From contig PLYD01000203.1 of assembly GCA_003151665.1 (NCBI GenBank), forward strand, positions 1-6,436: 6,436 nucleotides of DNA. The letters run 5' to 3'. Positions 6,230-6,436 of this stretch are shown piece after piece. The DNA comes from Candidatus Dormiibacterota bacterium (GTDB taxonomy: Bacteria > Chloroflexota > Dormibacteria > Dormibacterales > Dormibacteraceae). Position numbers and translations under genes: made by a program. Each line of letters begins with the position of its first letter. Position 1 is the first letter of the stretch. The notes beneath the pieces were generated by a model. That model was given only the letters and a program-made list of their open reading frames with translations. It ran no database searches and was not told the origin of the DNA.

Positions 6230-6247
6230 AGCTCCACCTTTAGAGGT
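6230..6247 (-). repeat. Short repeat, copy upstream of bactofilin
   Basis: This is the partner of the copy near 5571-5590. It covers the last two codons and the stop of the tRNA nucleotidyltransferase-like gene and the bases just after it, about 660 bp from the other copy. Confidence 0.4.
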
Positions 6248-6436
6248 CCGGGTGAGACCGCAGGTAGGCCAGGACCGCCTCGCGGGTCGGCTCGATCTCG
6301 CCGTCCATGATCAGCTCGCCCAGACGTTCCTTGATCCGCCCCACCTCCGGGCCCGGCGTCAGGCCGCGCTCTCGCATGATGTCCAGGCCATCGATCGGGG
6401 CAGCCATCCGCGTCGGGCTTTCCGACAGGACGCTCG
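6240..6436 (-). CDS. C-terminus of a CCA-adding tRNA nucleotidyltransferase-type protein (5' end outside the window)
   Basis: The minus strand is open from the window edge to TAA at 6242-6240 and gives 64 complete codons. Residues 13-47 read APIDGLDIM, then RGLTPGPEVGRIKERLGELIMDGEI, ending in LAYLRSH. This is the typical last helical module of bacterial tRNA nucleotidyltransferases and poly(A) polymerase-like proteins: a Pro-[Leu/Ile]-x-Gly-x-Asp-[Leu/Ile] turn, then Lys/Thr-Pro-Gly-Pro-x-[Val/Ile/Leu]-Gly. Such enzymes add or repair the 3' CCA of tRNA in the cytoplasm. The catalytic nucleotidyltransferase head and any HD domain lie outside the window. The assignment therefore rests on this tail, and a related protein with an HD domain and the same C-terminal module remains possible. 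It precedes bactofilin by 78 bp on the same strand. Confidence 0.65.
   Translation of the reverse strand, partial: SVLSESPTRMAAPIDGLDIMRERGLTPGPEVGRIKERLGELIMDGEIEPTREAVLAYLRSHPDL

Overview
The window is about 6.4 kb of high-GC bacterial chromosome with ordinary housekeeping-type genes. It shows no mobile element, phage gene, CRISPR array or RNA gene that I can recognise. Long antisense shadow ORFs and GTG/TTG starts fit a high-GC genome. The mix of a FadD-type acyl-CoA synthetase, a GT87 membrane glycosyltransferase, class II fructose-1,6-bisphosphatase and a soluble bactofilin would suit a Chloroflexota/Dormibacterota-like or Actinomycetota-like soil bacterium. That placement is inference from protein style only.

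Layout, left to right. Positions 1-432 (+) hold the C-terminal third of an MFS transporter cut by the window edge. Positions 346-1701 (-) hold a polytopic GT87/DUF2029-type glycosyltransferase whose 3' end overlaps the MFS 3' end tail to tail by 87 bp. Positions 1702-2031 are the only gene-free stretch longer than 300 bp, a divergent intergenic region. On the minus strand, reading toward the GT87 gene, it contains a consensus-like -35, nested inverted repeats, and a GC-rich hairpin followed by a T-rich run. Together these look like a promoter, a structured leader and an attenuator. Positions 2032-3672 (+) hold a long- or medium-chain acyl-CoA synthetase with all core adenylation motifs.

Positions 3684 to about 4400 or 4478 (-) hold an unrecognised Ala-rich helical protein with a clear internal duplication. 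It lies directly downstream of glpX (4475-5473, -) and probably shares its transcript. Positions 5652-6161 (-) hold a bactofilin, and 6240-6436 (-) the last 64 codons of a probable CCA-adding tRNA nucleotidyltransferase-type protein.

The four minus-strand genes on the right (tRNA nucleotidyltransferase-like, bactofilin, glpX, hypothetical) are co-directional, with gaps of 78 bp, 178 bp and at most 74 bp. They could form one or two transcription units. Functionally they look like a housekeeping mixture (tRNA 3'-end maturation, cytoskeletal scaffold, gluconeogenesis) and not a dedicated pathway. The most interesting non-coding signal is the GT87 leader. The most interesting protein signal is the duplicated motif in the hypothetical protein.
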